Assembly: GCA_030146915.1 (NCBI GenBank)
Contig: JASLAT010000013.1
Location: forward strand, 1-41,116
Direction: 5' to 3'
DNA: 41,116 bases
DNA from: Tissierellales bacterium
Lineage (GTDB): Bacteria; Bacillota; Clostridia; Tissierellales; Tissierellaceae
The notes below the pieces were generated by a model that did no database searches, was not told where the DNA came from, and worked only from the letters and a program-made list of their open reading frames with translations. The position numbers and the translations under genes were made by a program. Below, in pieces: positions 7,955-16,156 of the stretch. How positions within the stretch are numbered: position 1 is the first letter of the stretch; the number at the start of each line of letters is the position of its first letter.

Positions 7955-8190
7955 CAAAAAAACCTTTCCCTCTAAAATTAGAGGTGAAAGGTTGAATTCC
8001 ACGGTACCACTCTATTAGTATAATTAATATACCACTCATTAAGGCTATAACCGGCTCCCGGTCTAAATTTTCATTTAGAAGCTCAAGGACAGGTTCAATA
8101 TTAAGTGAGTCAAAAGTCTTCCAGCCTAGGACTTTTTCTCTAGTGACTATTAATATTTACTGGTTCCTATCAATGCTTAAATCTATTGTG
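7955..8190 (-). promoter_or_regulatory. T-box riboswitch, proline-specific, upstream of proS
   Basis: The minus-strand leader has all T-box parts. The apical stem-I hairpin AGTCCTAGGCTGGAAGACT spans 8115-8133. A specifier region GAACCTGTCC contains CCT, a proline codon, at 8091-8093. The T-box core GTGGTACCGTGG, which base-pairs with the uncharged tRNA CCA end, is at 7998-8011. A terminator hairpin (arms 7961-7973 and 7980-7993) is followed by a U-run at 7955-7960. Uncharged tRNA-Pro should stabilise the antiterminator and allow proS transcription. The specifier matches the downstream gene. Confidence 0.95.
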
Positions 8191-8193
8191 ATT

Positions 8194-8222
8194 ATTATAC
8201 TAGTAGAAACACTACTTGTCAA
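8194..8222 (-). promoter_or_regulatory. Perfect-consensus sigma-A promoter for the proS T-box leader
   Basis: TTGACA (8217-8222), exactly 17 bp, then TATAAT (8194-8199) on the minus strand. The -35 lies inside the last codons of ispF and the spacer covers its TAG stop, so the promoter is embedded in the gene end. Transcription should start near 8187, directly before the T-box stem I. Confidence 0.9.
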
Positions 8223-8688
8223 TTTTTATAATACAAACACTATAACTACTTATTCCTTCTTCATTACCAACAAATCCTAAAGTTTCAGTTGTAGTAGCTT
8301 TTATATTTATATTCCTTATGTCAGTATCTAATATACTCGATATATTTTTTTTCATATCTTCAATATAAGGTAGAAGCTTTGGCTTTTCAGCTGCTATAGT
8401 AGAATCTATATTTCCTATAATGTATCCTTCTTTATCTAATATAAATTTAACTCTCCTAAGAAGTTCTAAACTAGATATGTTCTTATACTCCATATCAGTG
8501 TCAGGAAAGTGCTTTCCAATATCTCCTAATCCTAGAGCACCTAAAATACTATCCATAATAGAATGAGTTAGTACATCTGCATCTGAGTGACCTAAAAGAC
8601 CTAAATCATGATCTATTTTTACTCCACCTATTATAAGATCCCTACCTTTTACAAGTTTGTGTACATCATAACCAAATCCAATTTTCAT
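8212..8688 (-). CDS. ispF: 2-C-methyl-D-erythritol 2,4-cyclodiphosphate synthase
   Basis: Fifth enzyme of the MEP isoprenoid pathway; cyclises CDP-methylerythritol 2-phosphate with release of CMP. The metal ligands Asp8 and His10 (GYDVH) and His42 (THSIMD) are present, as are HSDADV, KHFPDTD and the C-terminal ATTTETLGFVGNEEGIS. Length 158 is typical of this trimeric enzyme. It starts five bases after ispD, and the two form a dedicated unit with an extended -10 promoter upstream of ispD. Its 3' end contains the proS promoter. Confidence 0.97.
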   Translation of the reverse strand: MKIGFGYDVHKLVKGRDLIIGGVKIDHDLGLLGHSDADVLTHSIMDSILGALGLGDIGKHFPDTDMEYKNISSLELLRRVKFILDKEGYIIGNIDSTIAAEKPKLLPYIEDMKKNISSILDTDIRNINIKATTTETLGFVGNEEGISSYSVCIIKIDK

Positions 8689-8693
8689 ATAAT

Positions 8694-9437
8694 CTACCTA
8701 CTTTGTAATTTTATTTTTATAGTACTACTTACTCTTCCATCTTTTATTAGAGACTCTGCTAGTCTAATATCTTCCGGAGTTGTAAGTTTTATATTACTAT
8801 AAGCACCCTCAACCATAGCTACTTTAATCCCTAGTCTTTCAACTAAAGAACTGTCATCAGTTCCTAAAGCATCATCTTCTTGAGCTTTTTCATATGCATA
8901 AACTAAAATATCCCTTTTAAAAGTTTGTGGAGTTTGTGCAGCAAAAAGTAGAGATCTTTTTGGAGTATAATCTATCTGATTACCTTCTCCATCTCTTAAC
9001 ATTTTTATAGTATCTGTTACTGGCACACCTACTACAGCAGCACCATCTGTTATTGCTTTTTTAACACTATCTCTTATCATTTTATCAGTAACAAAAGGTC
9101 TAGCGCCATCATGACTTATTATTATATCACTTTTAGGATCAAGAGCCATAATACCATTGTGCACAGAATCCTGTCTCTCTTTTCCTCCACGTATCAACTT
9201 TGTTACTTTATTAAATTTATATTTTTTTACTATATTTTGCCTACAATATTCTATATCTTCTTCTTTAAGAATTAAAATTATCTCATCAACTATATCACTT
9301 TCTTCAAAGGCTTGAATAGTATGAGCTAAAACCGGTCTATCACCCAGTTGTATAAATTGTTTACTAATATTTCCTCCCATTCTATTGCTCATTCCAGCAG
9401 CAGCTATAAGGACAGAAACATAGTTACCATCTATCAT
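8694..9437 (-). CDS. ispD: 2-C-methyl-D-erythritol 4-phosphate cytidylyltransferase
   Basis: Third enzyme of the MEP pathway; joins CTP and methylerythritol 4-phosphate. The nucleotide-binding N-terminus reads VLIAAAGMSNRMGGNISKQF (the usual family form is AAG-x-G-x-RM). HDGARPFV, VPVTDTIK and QTPQTF follow, with an ISPD-type C-terminal IKLTTPEDI. The length of 247 is slightly above the usual 225-235 because of a short basic C-terminal tail. It is directly followed by ispF, as in most Firmicutes. The ATG at 9437 is preceded by GAGGTGAG. Confidence 0.95.
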   Translation of the reverse strand: MIDGNYVSVLIAAAGMSNRMGGNISKQFIQLGDRPVLAHTIQAFEESDIVDEIILILKEEDIEYCRQNIVKKYKFNKVTKLIRGGKERQDSVHNGIMALDPKSDIIISHDGARPFVTDKMIRDSVKKAITDGAAVVGVPVTDTIKMLRDGEGNQIDYTPKRSLLFAAQTPQTFKRDILVYAYEKAQEDDALGTDDSSLVERLGIKVAMVEGAYSNIKLTTPEDIRLAESLIKDGRVSSTIKIKLQSR

Positions 9438-9454
9438 AATCTCACCTCTTTTGT

Positions 9455-9463
9455 ATTATAACA
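9455..9463 (-). promoter_or_regulatory. Extended -10 promoter of ispD-ispF
   Basis: TGT followed by TATAAT on the minus strand, 18 bp before the ispD start and downstream of the yacL terminator. No clear -35 is visible, as is usual for extended -10 promoters. Confidence 0.55.
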
Positions 9464-9493
9464 TATATTGATTTAATTGCATTATTAATAAAT

Positions 9494-9524
9494 AAAAAAA
9501 GATTGGATAAATATCCAATCTTTT
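9494..9524 (-). terminator. Terminator after yacL
   Basis: Stem GATTGGAT/ATCCAATC (9501-9508 and 9513-9520), extended by A:T pairs, followed on the minus strand by a run of seven U (9494-9500). It overlaps the last codon and stop region of yacL. Confidence 0.85.
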
Positions 9525-10617
9525 ATGCACCTTTTGGTTTAGCAAATATCATCCTACCTGCAGATGTTTGTAATACAGAAGTTACTGTCACCGCTATATT
9601 ATTACCTATATATTTTTTGCCTCTTTCAACAACTATCATAGTACCATCATCTAAGTATGCCAATCCCTGATTAGCTTCTTTACCATCTTTTATTACTTGA
9701 ACGCTCATTTCTTCACCTGGTAATACGACCGGTTTAACCGCATTTGCTAAGTCATTTATATTTAATACTGTTATACCCTGTACTTCAGCAACTTTATTTA
9801 AGTTGTAATCATTTGTAAGTACTTTGCCATCTATCTCTTTTGCCAGTTCTAATAGTTTTGAGTCAACTTCTTTTATATGATCGAACTGTTCTTGATGTAT
9901 TATTACTTCCATATCTATTTCCTTTTGTATTTCATTAATAATGTCTAAGCCTCTTCTACCTCGAGTTCTCTTTAAAGAATCAGAAGAATCTGCTATGCGT
10001 TGTAATTCTCCTAATACAAATTCAGGAACTACCAATGGTCCTTCTATAAATTTAGTTCTACATATATCTAAAATTCTTCCATCTATTATTACTGATGTAT
10101 CTAAAATTTTAGGTGATGCCTGAACATTATCCTCCACTGTTTCAGGAATTTTTACCTGACCCGATGCCTTCTTTATTGTAACAAAGAAGTTTGTTATATC
10201 ATTCTTTTTCTTATGAGGAAAAGTAATCCCTAAGTATCCTAATATAATATACATTATAAAAGGTAGAACAACATTTATATATAAAAAGTCTATATTAATA
10301 ACTAAGGTACTTAATAAATAAGCAATAATAAGTCCAATTATAAGTCCTGTTGAAGATAATAAAATATCATAAATCGAAAACTTTTGAAGCTCTCCTTCAA
10401 TAGTTTTTATTATCTTTTTTATTTTCCCTATAATATTTTCTGAAAAATATAGGGCTGTAATTCCAAAAAATAAAGATGTACCTAAGTATAGAGCAAAAAG
10501 AGGCCAACCTTGCAGCTGCAAATTAATAACTTCAATAGAACTAATGAAGCTTATCAAACTATAACCAACTAAAAGACCTAAGGCTCCAATGACTCCTCTA
10601 AAAATCTTATCTAGCAA
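9523..10617 (-). CDS. yacL: PIN/TRAM domain membrane protein, YacL family
   Basis: Membrane-anchored protein with a PIN nuclease-like domain and a TRAM RNA-binding domain. Four hydrophobic segments fall near residues 8-30, 38-58, 85-107 and 115-133. The PIN domain begins at KILDTSVIIDGRILDI (Asp173 predicted in the metal site) and includes RGRRGLDII and VLTNDYNLNKVA; the TRAM domain (about 290-360) has PGEEMSVQVIKDGKEANQG. I place the start at TTG 10615-10617, eight bases after GGAGG; a GTG three codons earlier overlaps that site. It follows carD by 28 bp. The function is not well defined in any species; RNA cleavage or binding is inferred from the domains. Confidence 0.9.
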   Translation of the reverse strand: MLDKIFRGVIGALGLLVGYSLISFISSIEVINLQLQGWPLFALYLGTSLFFGITALYFSENIIGKIKKIIKTIEGELQKFSIYDILLSSTGLIIGLIIAYLLSTLVINIDFLYINVVLPFIMYIILGYLGITFPHKKKNDITNFFVTIKKASGQVKIPETVEDNVQASPKILDTSVIIDGRILDICRTKFIEGPLVVPEFVLGELQRIADSSDSLKRTRGRRGLDIINEIQKEIDMEVIIHQEQFDHIKEVDSKLLELAKEIDGKVLTNDYNLNKVAEVQGITVLNINDLANAVKPVVLPGEEMSVQVIKDGKEANQGLAYLDDGTMIVVERGKKYIGNNIAVTVTSVLQTSAGRMIFAKPKGA

Positions 10618-10645
10618 CTTTCTCACCTCCCTCTATTCATTTTTT

Positions 10646-11149
10646 TTATTCATCAGCTACTTCTTCTTCACCTTTCTTAACCGCTTCCCTTACTAATTCC
10701 TCTACTTCTTCTAAAGGTTTATCAGTAGCTAAAACCATCTCTGAATATAGCATTTGTGTAGCTGATCCTAACATTTTTTTCTCTCCTGTAGATAGGCCCT
10801 TTTCCATATCTAAAAGCATTAAATTTCTAACTACAGCTGCTATTTCTAGTATATCTCCCGTCTTAATCCTATCATTATTTTGCCTATATCTTCTATTCCA
10901 ATTTTGAGGCATTTTAGATTGACCATCGCTAAGTTTGTCTATAACCTTAGGTATCATATCGCTATCTATGACATCTCTAATTCCAACCTCTTCCACATTA
11001 TCAACAGGCACCATTACTTTCATTTCTCCAATTGGCATCTTCATAATGAAATATTTTTTCTTCTCACCTAGTATTTCTTTAGTCTCTATATTTTCAATAA
11101 CCCCAGCACCATGCATTGGGTAAACTATTTTATCACCTATATCAAACAT
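10646..11149 (-). CDS. CarD/CdnL family transcription regulator
   Basis: RNA-polymerase-binding protein. The N-terminal CarD/TRCF RNAP-interaction fold is clear (FDIGDKIVYPMHGAGVIENIETKEILGE, then YFIMKMP and MVPVDNVEEVGIR, residues 2-60), followed by a helical C-terminal domain. In other bacteria CarD proteins stabilise open complexes at promoters, including rRNA promoters. Length 167 is typical of the stand-alone form. Two tandem sigma-A promoters precede it (11185-11249). It sits between radA and yacL, where Clostridia often have disA plus this gene; here disA is missing. Confidence 0.92.
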   Translation of the reverse strand: MFDIGDKIVYPMHGAGVIENIETKEILGEKKKYFIMKMPIGEMKVMVPVDNVEEVGIRDVIDSDMIPKVIDKLSDGQSKMPQNWNRRYRQNNDRIKTGDILEIAAVVRNLMLLDMEKGLSTGEKKMLGSATQMLYSEMVLATDKPLEEVEELVREAVKKGEEEVADE

Positions 11150-11184
11150 ACCAAGCCCTCCTATTTTGTATATACTATATTCCT

Positions 11185-11213
11185 ATTATACACTATTAAG
11201 GGCTTGTTGTAAA
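11185..11213 (-). promoter_or_regulatory. carD promoter P2 (proximal)
   Basis: TTTACA (11208-11213), 17 bp, TATAAT (11185-11190) on the minus strand: 11 of 12 consensus bases, about 35 bp before the carD start. Confidence 0.75.
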
Positions 11214-11219
11214 ATTTAT

Positions 11220-11249
11220 ATTCTATCATAGTAAAATACAATATGTCAA
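11220..11249 (-). promoter_or_regulatory. carD promoter P1 (distal)
   Basis: TTGACA (11244-11249), 18 bp, TAGAAT (11220-11225) preceded by TGA (extended -10) on the minus strand. It lies in tandem with P2, giving carD two promoters about 36 bp apart. Confidence 0.75.
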
Positions 11250-11270
11250 ACTTATTTATAAATTTTTTAT

Positions 11271-12653
11271 CTAAAATACTATATTTCCAAAAACATGATC
11301 AATAACTTGCCTTAAACTATCCATTTCAATAACTTTTAAGTTTTCCACCTTAATATTTTTTGTACTATTCCTTGCAACATAAGCTTTTTTAAATCCCATT
11401 CTATCTAATTCTCTAACTCTTTGCTCTAGTGAAGGGACTTTTTTAAGCTCTCCTGTTAATCCTACATCTGCTATAAATACTGTTCCATTATCTATACCTT
11501 GTCCTTTTATAGATGATACTATACTCATTAAAACAGCAAGATTAGATGCCTGTTCTTTAAGCCTAATTCCACCAGTAGTTTTTATTACAACATTCTGATC
11601 ATATAGCTTAAATCCTCCTCTTTGTTCTAATATAGAAACTAATGTATTAAGTTGATCTTTTCTCAAGCATTCACTTATTCTAGAGGGATAGGGTGTAAAA
11701 GACTGAGAAACTAAAGACTCTATCTCAAGTATTATTGGTCTAGTACCCTCTCTTACAACTGTTATAGCACTTCCTGCTACCTTCCTACCACCCTCTCTTT
11801 GTGTCATAAAATATTCTGAGGGATTATCTATTGAAATCATACCTCTATCCGTCATAGAGAAAAAACCCATCTCACCAGTGGAACCATATCTATTTTTACT
11901 AGTTAACAAGCTTCTTAACTCTTCACCACTTTCACCTTCTATTATTAATACTGTGTCAACTAGATGTTCTAAGGCTCTTACTCCAGCAATTTCATTAGCT
12001 TTTGTCATCTGACCAACCATTATTACTATCCTTGGATTTTTTTCGTTTTTTGCCAACTGAACTAAAGTGTTAGCACATTCCATAGTTTGTGTAGGAGATC
12101 CAGCTCTAGAAGAAGAATGCTCTTCTAAAGTAAAAGTTTGTATACTATCAACTATAATAACTTTAGGGTCCATATCTTCAACAGCATCTACAAGCCTATC
12201 CATACTATTATCAGACACAACCCAAAGCTGGTCTGATAAATTTTCTAAAATTCTATCTGCTCTATTTTTTATCTGTGATTCACTTTCCTCTCCAGAAGCA
12301 TATAACACCTTATGACCTAAGGAAGCTAGGTCATTAGCTACTTGGAGTAATAGGGTAGATTTACCTGCACCTGGAACAGCAGAAAGTATAGTTACTGAAT
12401 CCTTTACAATTCCCCCACCCATAACCCTATTAAACTCTGGAATATTTGTTATTATTCTATCAGAGTTATCTGTTTTTATTTCTCCTAACCTGTTTATTTT
12501 TTTATTAGACTTTTTCCTTACGCTAGATTTTTTTCCAAGAACTACCTCTTCCTCTAAACTTCCCCAACTACTACAATTTGGACACTTCCCCATATATCCA
12601 ATACTTTCATATCCACAATTATTACATGTATATATAGTTTTCTTTTTACTCAT
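11271..12653 (-). CDS. radA: DNA repair protein RadA (Sms)
   Basis: RecA-like ATPase that promotes branch migration during recombination and repair. The N-terminal zinc finger has Cys10, Cys13, Cys24 and Cys27 (CNNCGY...CPNCSSW). Walker A is SAVPGAGKST (91-100), and the RadA-specific KNRFG motif appears as KNRYG (SKNRYGSTGEMGFF). The C-terminal Lon-like domain reads VFIADVGLTGELKKVP. Length 460 is standard. A terminator hairpin with U-run stands between clpC and the radA GGAGG site, only 13 bp before the ATG, leaving no room for a promoter, so expression probably depends on read-through. disA, the usual downstream partner, is absent. Confidence 0.97.
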   Translation of the reverse strand: MSKKKTIYTCNNCGYESIGYMGKCPNCSSWGSLEEEVVLGKKSSVRKKSNKKINRLGEIKTDNSDRIITNIPEFNRVMGGGIVKDSVTILSAVPGAGKSTLLLQVANDLASLGHKVLYASGEESESQIKNRADRILENLSDQLWVVSDNSMDRLVDAVEDMDPKVIIVDSIQTFTLEEHSSSRAGSPTQTMECANTLVQLAKNEKNPRIVIMVGQMTKANEIAGVRALEHLVDTVLIIEGESGEELRSLLTSKNRYGSTGEMGFFSMTDRGMISIDNPSEYFMTQREGGRKVAGSAITVVREGTRPIILEIESLVSQSFTPYPSRISECLRKDQLNTLVSILEQRGGFKLYDQNVVIKTTGGIRLKEQASNLAVLMSIVSSIKGQGIDNGTVFIADVGLTGELKKVPSLEQRVRELDRMGFKKAYVARNSTKNIKVENLKVIEMDSLRQVIDHVFGNIVF

Positions 12654-12666
12654 TGCTAACCTCCAT

Positions 12667-12695
12667 TAAAAAAGCCTGTAGATTTCTACAGGCTT
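12667..12695 (-). terminator. Intrinsic terminator between clpC and radA
   Basis: Stem AGCCTGTAG/CTACAGGCT (12673-12681 and 12686-12694) with a 4-nt loop, followed on the minus strand by TTTTTT (12667-12672), then the radA ribosome binding site. Confidence 0.9.
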
Positions 12696-12706
12696 CTCTT
12701 TTTGTT

Positions 12707-15151
12707 TTATTTTTTCCTAAATGTTAATTCATTGTTTTCTTCATCTATCAGTATATCATCATCTCTAGTTATTTCACCTTTTAAAAGCTCTTCTGCTAAC
12801 TTATCTTCAACCATTCTTCTTATAGTTCTTTCTAAAGGTCTAGCCCCATATACAGGATCAAAACCTTCTTTTGCTATTAAATCCTTAGCTTTACTTGATA
12901 TTTCTATATTTATATGCAATCTAGCTAACCTATCTTCTAATTCTTTCATCATTATATTAACAATATCTCTAAGGTCCTCTTCTCTTAAACTATGAAATAC
13001 TATAGTTTCGTCTATTCTATTTAAAAATTCTGGTCTAAAATTTTTCTTAAGTTCTTCTTCTATTGTCTCTTTCATAGCTTCATACTCTTCTTTATCTTCA
13101 TCCTCTTGAGAGCTAAAACCTATTACATTTTGTTTTCTTAAGTTAGAAGCACCTACATTAGATGTCATAATTACAACTGTATTTTTAAAGTCTACTGTTC
13201 TACCTTTCGAATCAGTAAGTCTACCATCATCTAGTATTTGTAATAAAATATTAAAAACATCTGGATGTGCCTTTTCAATTTCATCTAAAAGTATTACTGA
13301 ATATGGTTTACTTCTAACAGCATCAGTTAGTTGTCCACCTTCATCATGTCCTACATATCCTGGAGGTGAACCTACCAATCTAGAAACTGAGTGCTTTTCC
13401 ATATACTCAGACATATCTAAACGAATCATTGCATCTTCTGATCCAAATAATTCTTCGGCTAAAGACTTAGCTAAGTGAGTTTTACCTACACCTGTTGGAC
13501 CTACAAAAATAAATGTGCCTACGGGTTTATCTGGGTCCTTTAATCCTACCCTAGCTCTTCTAACAGCTTTTGAGACAGCTTTTACTGCTTGTTCTTGTCC
13601 TATTACACTTTTATGAATCGCTGATTCTAAGTTTAACAGCTTTTTACTCTCTTCACTATCTAATCTTGTAACAGGTATACCGGTCCAGTCAGAAACTATT
13701 TGAGCTATTTCATCGTAACCAACAACCATTTCAAAACTTTGTTTCTCTCTAGTCCATTTTTCTTCTTTTTCTTTAAGTTCTTCTTTTATTGATTTTTCTT
13801 CATCTCTTAACTTAGCTGCCTTTTCATAATTTTGAGTATTTATTGCCTCTTCCTTCTCTTTTAATAACTCTTCTAATCTATCCTCCAACTCTTTTACATT
13901 AGAAGGTCTAGTATTTTTAGTTATTCTAATCTTAGATGCAGCCTCATCTATTAAATCTATAGCCTTATCTGGTAAAAATCTATCTGATATATATCTACTA
14001 GATAAATCTGCTGCCGCTTCTAATGCTTCATCTTTTATTTGAACTCTATGATGTGCTTCATATTTATCCCTAAGTCCCTTTAATATAGTTATAGTATTCT
14101 TAACACTAGGCTCCTCAACCATTACCGGCTGTAATCTTCTCTCAAAAGCCGCATCTTTTTCTATATGCTTCCTATATTCATCCGTTGTGGTAGCTCCCAC
14201 TATTTGAATTTCACCCCTAGCCAAAGTAGGCTTTAAAATATTAGAAGCATCCAGTGCACCTTCAGAAGCACCTGCACCTATTAAGGTGTGAATTTCATCG
14301 ATAAATAGGATAACGTCTCCAGCATTTTTAAGATCTTCTAAAACATTTTTTAATCTTTCTTCAAATTCACCTCTATATTTAGCACCCGCCAACATACTTG
14401 CTAAATCTAAAGATAAAACTCTTTTATTAGCAACTATTTCAGGTACTTCTCCTGAGATAATCTTTTGTGCTAAACCCTCAGCTATAGCTGTTTTTCCTAC
14501 ACCTGGTTCTCCTATCAATACAGGGTTATTTTTAGTTCTCCTACTTAAAACTTGTATAACACGCTCTATTTCCTTATCTCTACCTATAACAGGGTCTACT
14601 TTCCCACTTTCAGCCTGTCTATTTAAATCTATAGAAAATTCATCCAAATTTGGTGTAGAGTTTTGTGATTGTCCTTGAGATTGTTGCTTAGAAGAACTAG
14701 GTGCTTTTGTTATTTCTTGAACTAAAGATTCAAATAATTCATTAAGATTTACACCTAAAGCTCTTAAAATTACAACAGCAACCCCCTCACTTTCTTCTAA
14801 TAATCCAAGTAACAAGTGTTCTGTACCTATATAGTTATGCTTTAACTTTCTCGCTTGGGTTATAGCCAACTCAAAAATCCTCTTTGTTCTAGGAGTATAT
14901 CCTATAGTTTCTCCACTAGAGGTTGTTAACTTTGTTCCCTTACCTACAAGTTTCACTGTAGCTTCTCTAGCTTTATCTATAGATACACCTCTTTGATTTA
15001 AAAATTTAGATGCCAGACCTTCTTCCTCTCTAATCAACCCTAATAAAAGATGCTCTGTTCCAACATAGTTATGATTTAAAGCTTTCGACTCTTCTTGAGA
15101 AAAAAGTATTGCTCTTCTGGCTTTTTCTGTAAACCTTTCAAACATTGACAC
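12707..15151 (-). CDS. clpC: ATP-dependent Clp protease ATP-binding subunit ClpC
   Basis: AAA+ unfoldase that feeds substrates, including arginine-phosphorylated proteins, to ClpP. Domains in order: two N-terminal Clp-N repeats (residues 3-145, each with NYVGTEHLLLGL or NYIGTEHLLLGL), first AAA+ module with Walker A GEPGVGKT (about 212), a coiled middle domain with a UVR-like segment (NTQNYEKAAKLRDEEK), second AAA+ module with GPTGVGKT (about 545), and a D2-small domain. Length 814 is normal. The GTG at 15151 is seven bases after AAGGAGG; an ATG two codons later is the alternative. It follows mcsB by two bases. Confidence 0.97.
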   Translation of the reverse strand: MSMFERFTEKARRAILFSQEESKALNHNYVGTEHLLLGLIREEEGLASKFLNQRGVSIDKAREATVKLVGKGTKLTTSSGETIGYTPRTKRIFELAITQARKLKHNYIGTEHLLLGLLEESEGVAVVILRALGVNLNELFESLVQEITKAPSSSKQQSQGQSQNSTPNLDEFSIDLNRQAESGKVDPVIGRDKEIERVIQVLSRRTKNNPVLIGEPGVGKTAIAEGLAQKIISGEVPEIVANKRVLSLDLASMLAGAKYRGEFEERLKNVLEDLKNAGDVILFIDEIHTLIGAGASEGALDASNILKPTLARGEIQIVGATTTDEYRKHIEKDAAFERRLQPVMVEEPSVKNTITILKGLRDKYEAHHRVQIKDEALEAAADLSSRYISDRFLPDKAIDLIDEAASKIRITKNTRPSNVKELEDRLEELLKEKEEAINTQNYEKAAKLRDEEKSIKEELKEKEEKWTREKQSFEMVVGYDEIAQIVSDWTGIPVTRLDSEESKKLLNLESAIHKSVIGQEQAVKAVSKAVRRARVGLKDPDKPVGTFIFVGPTGVGKTHLAKSLAEELFGSEDAMIRLDMSEYMEKHSVSRLVGSPPGYVGHDEGGQLTDAVRSKPYSVILLDEIEKAHPDVFNILLQILDDGRLTDSKGRTVDFKNTVVIMTSNVGASNLRKQNVIGFSSQEDEDKEEYEAMKETIEEELKKNFRPEFLNRIDETIVFHSLREEDLRDIVNIMMKELEDRLARLHINIEISSKAKDLIAKEGFDPVYGARPLERTIRRMVEDKLAEELLKGEITRDDDILIDEENNELTFRKK

Positions 15152-15153
15152 TT

Positions 15154-16155
15154 TTATTCCTCCTTTTTAAAAAAACTCCTTATATATTTAGATCTCTCTA
15201 TATCCCTTTTATCTTTTTCTAAATCAACTTTTAGCTTTGCCTGTAATTTTCCTGGTTGTATTTCTTCCATCAACTGTATTATTTCTCTACCATCGAATCC
15301 TTCTATTAAGTTTAAGTCAAATGCTAATTTAATATTTGATAAATGTTTCATTGCTTCCTTAGAAGAAATTTTTCTATTATTAGTTATAATACCATAAGAC
15401 CTAAATAACCTATCTTCTAGATCGATTCTACTATGTTCTAATAGAAACTTTCTAACAGCCTCTTCTCTTGAAATTATTTGTTCTATCACTTTGTTTAACT
15501 TTATTAAAATATCTTCCTCTGCAATACCTATTGTTGTTTGATTTGATATTTGATATAAACACCCTAACCCTTTACTGCCTTCACCATATATTCCTCTTAA
15601 TGTTAGTCCTATGCTAGTTAATATATCAACCATTGTGTCTAGATGCTTAGTCATAGTTATAGCTGGTAAATGTAACATAACTGATGCTCTTAATCCTGTA
15701 CCTACATTAGTGGGACAAGACGTAAGATATCCAAATTTTTCATCAAATGCATAATCTACCTTTTTCTCTATAAAATCATCAACTTCTGATGCTATCTCAT
15801 AGGCTTTATCTATGTTAAATCCTTCAGATAAAACTTGAACTCTAATATGATCTTCTTCATTTAACATTATAGTTACTTTTTTATCATCTCTCAAAAGAAA
15901 ACTCCCAGTCTGACCTGATTTTAATAAAGTTGGACTTATTAGATGTTCTTCAACAAACTGAACCCTATCTCTAGACGATAGGTTCCCCAAACTAAAAAAT
16001 CTATACTTATCATCAGAGGATTTCATAACTTGTAAAATATCCCTAGTTAGCAGATCTGCCTCTTCACTAGTCATTGATTGTGGAAATTTATACTTACTTA
16101 AATTTCTAGCAATTCTAACCCTACTGCTAACTGCTACTTTATCACTATTAGTCAT
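15154..16155 (-). CDS. mcsB: Protein arginine kinase McsB
   Basis: Phosphorylates arginines on damaged or regulatory proteins, marking them for ClpC-ClpP. It is homologous to ATP:guanido phosphotransferases: SSRVRIARNL near residue 12, NVGTGLRASVMLHLPA, and RGIYGEGSKGLGCLYQISN. Near the C-terminus RDIERS resembles the RDxxRA allosteric phosphoarginine pocket, with Ser in the last place. The ATG at 16153-16155 follows GAGGAGGG by six bases and lies one base after the mcsA stop; an upstream in-frame TTG is rejected. Length 333 is slightly short against B. subtilis. Its usual activator McsA is immediately upstream. Confidence 0.95.
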   Translation of the reverse strand: MTNSDKVAVSSRVRIARNLSKYKFPQSMTSEEADLLTRDILQVMKSSDDKYRFFSLGNLSSRDRVQFVEEHLISPTLLKSGQTGSFLLRDDKKVTIMLNEEDHIRVQVLSEGFNIDKAYEIASEVDDFIEKKVDYAFDEKFGYLTSCPTNVGTGLRASVMLHLPAITMTKHLDTMVDILTSIGLTLRGIYGEGSKGLGCLYQISNQTTIGIAEEDILIKLNKVIEQIISREEAVRKFLLEHSRIDLEDRLFRSYGIITNNRKISSKEAMKHLSNIKLAFDLNLIEGFDGREIIQLMEEIQPGKLQAKLKVDLEKDKRDIERSKYIRSFFKKEE

Positions 16156-16156
16156 T

